Below are positions 6,616-7,862 of a DNA stretch of 7,862 nt, piece by piece. Under the pieces are notes generated by a model, which worked only from the letters and a program-made list of their open reading frames with translations, did not search any database and was not told the DNA's origin. Numbering within the stretch: the first letter of the stretch is position 1; each line of letters begins with the position of its first letter. The stretch is from Bacteroidales bacterium (lineage in GTDB: Bacteria > Bacteroidota > Bacteroidia > Bacteroidales > BM520): positions 1 to 7,862 of the forward strand of contig JAQVPY010000099.1 in assembly GCA_028701815.1 (NCBI GenBank). Reading direction: 5' to 3'. A program made the translations under genes and the position numbers.

Positions 6616-7862
6616 TTATTTACAAATTATGGATATGACGCCTTTCTCACGTCCGGCGATTCCCTTATCATCATAATATGTTAACGAGACAATATACACG
6701 CCGACAGGAACAACCATCCCTTCATCATCTGTTCCATCCCATAAAACACATTCTGCAGGGGGCAATACGCCCTTCACGACAAGAGAGCGGACTGCAAGAC
6801 CCTGCCTGCTGTAAACGTCTACAGACACCACATACTCAGATATTTCCGACGAGAAGCAAATGCTGACGACATCGTCTACCCCATCGTTGTCAGGAGAACA
6901 TACACGCGGTGAAATATTCATGACAGGTCTCCCATCCTGTTCGCAGTCAAATTCCATATATTGGGAATTGACAACCCCGGGACTCCCATAGTTGTATGTC
7001 TCCGCAGCAGAATGCCAATTTGTCGCATCCGTAGAAGACCTGTATGGAGATATCCTCTCTAAACTTATATCTTTTTTTTCTCTTAACAGGCTCACATGCA
7101 TATTCCCGGAATAAAAAAGGCTATCAACCACAACCGCCCCGGTTTTATCGGCAAGTCCTATGATACCCTCTTCTCCGTTTAGATTAGGAAAGGATTTCAT
7201 AATATGACACGACCGCATTGAATGAAAAGGATATTGAGAAGAAATTCCGACAGTATCGGATGTCAACAGCACTATCTCAGAAGGGGTAATTATCTTATTT
7301 TTTTCAGCTATACGATATTTTGTCTTTCTACCATTTTTATAAACTAAAAAATCCATAAACGACAAATCGATATTTTTATCCGAGATATTGATAATCTCCA
7401 CGAAATCCTCCACATAATCCCCTGCGTTGGCCAGAATTTCATTGACAACAATGTCTCCCTTTTCAATACTATCTCCGATGATTACCATGATAGTATCCAC
7501 CGAGTTGGTTCTACACGGAGTGCCGCCGGAAGTATCGACACACACATGCCAGTTATATTCCACGGGAAAATCATCCGGCTGCCGCTCCGAAGAAATACGC
7601 TCCAGCGACCATCCTCCTTTTTCTTTTTCTTCATCGTTTATCCATGAAGAATCATAGTTGACTGCATCTATCTCCTTCTCATCACTGTCATATAATGTCA
7701 GCCTGCCGCCATTCAAGAGGTTGAAAGAAGAGAACAAAACGGTCCCCGGCAATTCATCTCCAAAGGGAACAGATGAAAAAACGAGAAAAGTATCTATAAT
7801 CACGGGTGGCTTAAATGAGGAAAAAAACAATTCTCCATCTACATCCAATAACCAGTCGGTAA
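6616..7862 (-). CDS. Lamin-tail-domain secreted protein with CHU_C/FlgD-like C-terminus (5' end beyond right edge)
   Basis: The frame is open to the right edge (first visible residues TDWLLDVDGE), giving 414 visible residues; no convincing start lies inside the window, since the in-frame TTG at 7848 is only mid-coding. Visible residues 1-120 are the end of one lamin-tail-like module and about 135-297 a second (IVVNEILANAGDYVEDFVEIINISDKNIDLSFMDF is typical). Both end with a related SLERIS...NWH...G.P...NS motif. Residues 320-330 read CSPDNDGVDD, resembling the FSPNGDGIND entry to gliding-motility-associated (type B) T9SS tails, followed by a FlgD/CHU_C-like Ig fold (VDVYSRQG, LWDGTDDEG, PVGVYIVSLTYYDDKG) ending KGVISIICK. 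Family knowledge suggests an exported or surface protein; lamin-tail modules occur in secreted bacterial proteins, including nucleases, but no enzymatic domain is visible. A 91-base gap with a promoter-like element separates it from kbl. Confidence 0.8.
   Translation of the reverse strand, partial: TDWLLDVDGELFFSSFKPPVIIDTFLVFSSVPFGDELPGTVLFSSFNLLNGGRLTLYDSDEKEIDAVNYDSSWINDEEKEKGGWSLERISSERQPDDFPVEYNWHVCVDTSGGTPCRTNSVDTIMVIIGDSIEKGDIVVNEILANAGDYVEDFVEIINISDKNIDLSFMDFLVYKNGRKTKYRIAEKNKIITPSEIVLLTSDTVGISSQYPFHSMRSCHIMKSFPNLNGEEGIIGLADKTGAVVVDSLFYSGNMHVSLLREKKDISLERISPYRSSTDATNWHSAAETYNYGSPGVVNSQYMEFDCEQDGRPVMNISPRVCSPDNDGVDDVVSICFSSEISEYVVSVDVYSRQGLAVRSLVVKGVLPPAECVLWDGTDDEGMVVPVGVYIVSLTYYDDKGIAGREKGVISIICK
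6964..7065 (-). repeat. End of lamin-tail-like module 2 (protein-level repeat unit)
   Basis: Visible residues 266-299 begin SLERISPYRS, then NWHSAAE and YGSPGVVNSQ, matching the unit at 7498-7608. It closes the second lamin-tail module just before the C-terminal CHU_C/FlgD-like region. Confidence 0.6.
7498..7608 (-). repeat. End of lamin-tail-like module 1 (protein-level repeat unit)
   Basis: Visible residues 85-121 begin SLERISSERQ and continue to NWHVCVDTSGGTPCRTNS. The unit at 6964-7065 has the same order of landmarks (SLERIS, R, NWH, G-P, NS). The similarity is clear in protein but degenerate in DNA, as expected for old domain duplication. Confidence 0.6.

Noticed and set aside
6578..6618. 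An intrinsic terminator after the lamin-tail gene.
   Set aside because: The sequence is AT-rich with T runs, but I found no stable GC-containing stem before them.
7846..7848. TTG codon as a possible start of the lamin-tail gene.
   Set aside because: The frame continues upstream without a stop to the window edge, and the visible sequence already sits within a lamin-tail-like module, so the true start is beyond the window.

Overview
The window looks like chromosomal DNA from a Bacteroidota (probably Bacteroidales) bacterium. The evidence is a gingipain-like C25 protease with a type A C-terminal sorting domain of the type IX secretion system (T9SS), signal peptides with Gln just after the predicted cleavage point, a lamin-tail protein with a CHU_C/FlgD-like C-terminus, AT-rich leaders without clear Shine-Dalgarno sequences, and one perfect match to the Bacteroidota -7 promoter element. 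All five genes lie on the minus strand, so transcription runs from high to low coordinates. No RNA gene, insertion sequence, CRISPR array or phage gene was seen.

In order of transcription: (1) 7862-6616, the 3' part of a gene for a secreted protein with two lamin-tail-like modules; its 5' end lies beyond the right edge. (2) A 91-base AT-rich gap (6615-6525) with a likely promoter and a small palindrome. (3) kbl (6524-5334), glycine C-acetyltransferase. (4) elbB (5324-4680), a DJ-1/PfpI-superfamily protein, 9 bases after kbl. (5) A complete 1347-residue C25 protease gene (4683-640) whose ATG overlaps the elbB stop in an ATGA. (6) After 17 bases, a second C25 protease gene (622 to the left edge), seen only as its first 207 codons.

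Genes 3 to 6 are spaced like one operon: two cytoplasmic enzymes followed by two exported proteases. The proteases are tandem paralogues, about 61% identical over 184 ungapped residues of the region before the catalytic domain. One plausible but unproven logic is peptide and amino-acid catabolism: exported proteases release peptides, Kbl completes threonine-to-glycine conversion, and ElbB may deal with reactive carbonyls from leaking aminoketone. No threonine dehydrogenase is visible. I see no clearly new biological system; the most unusual points are the translational coupling of elbB to a secreted protease and the tandem protease duplication.
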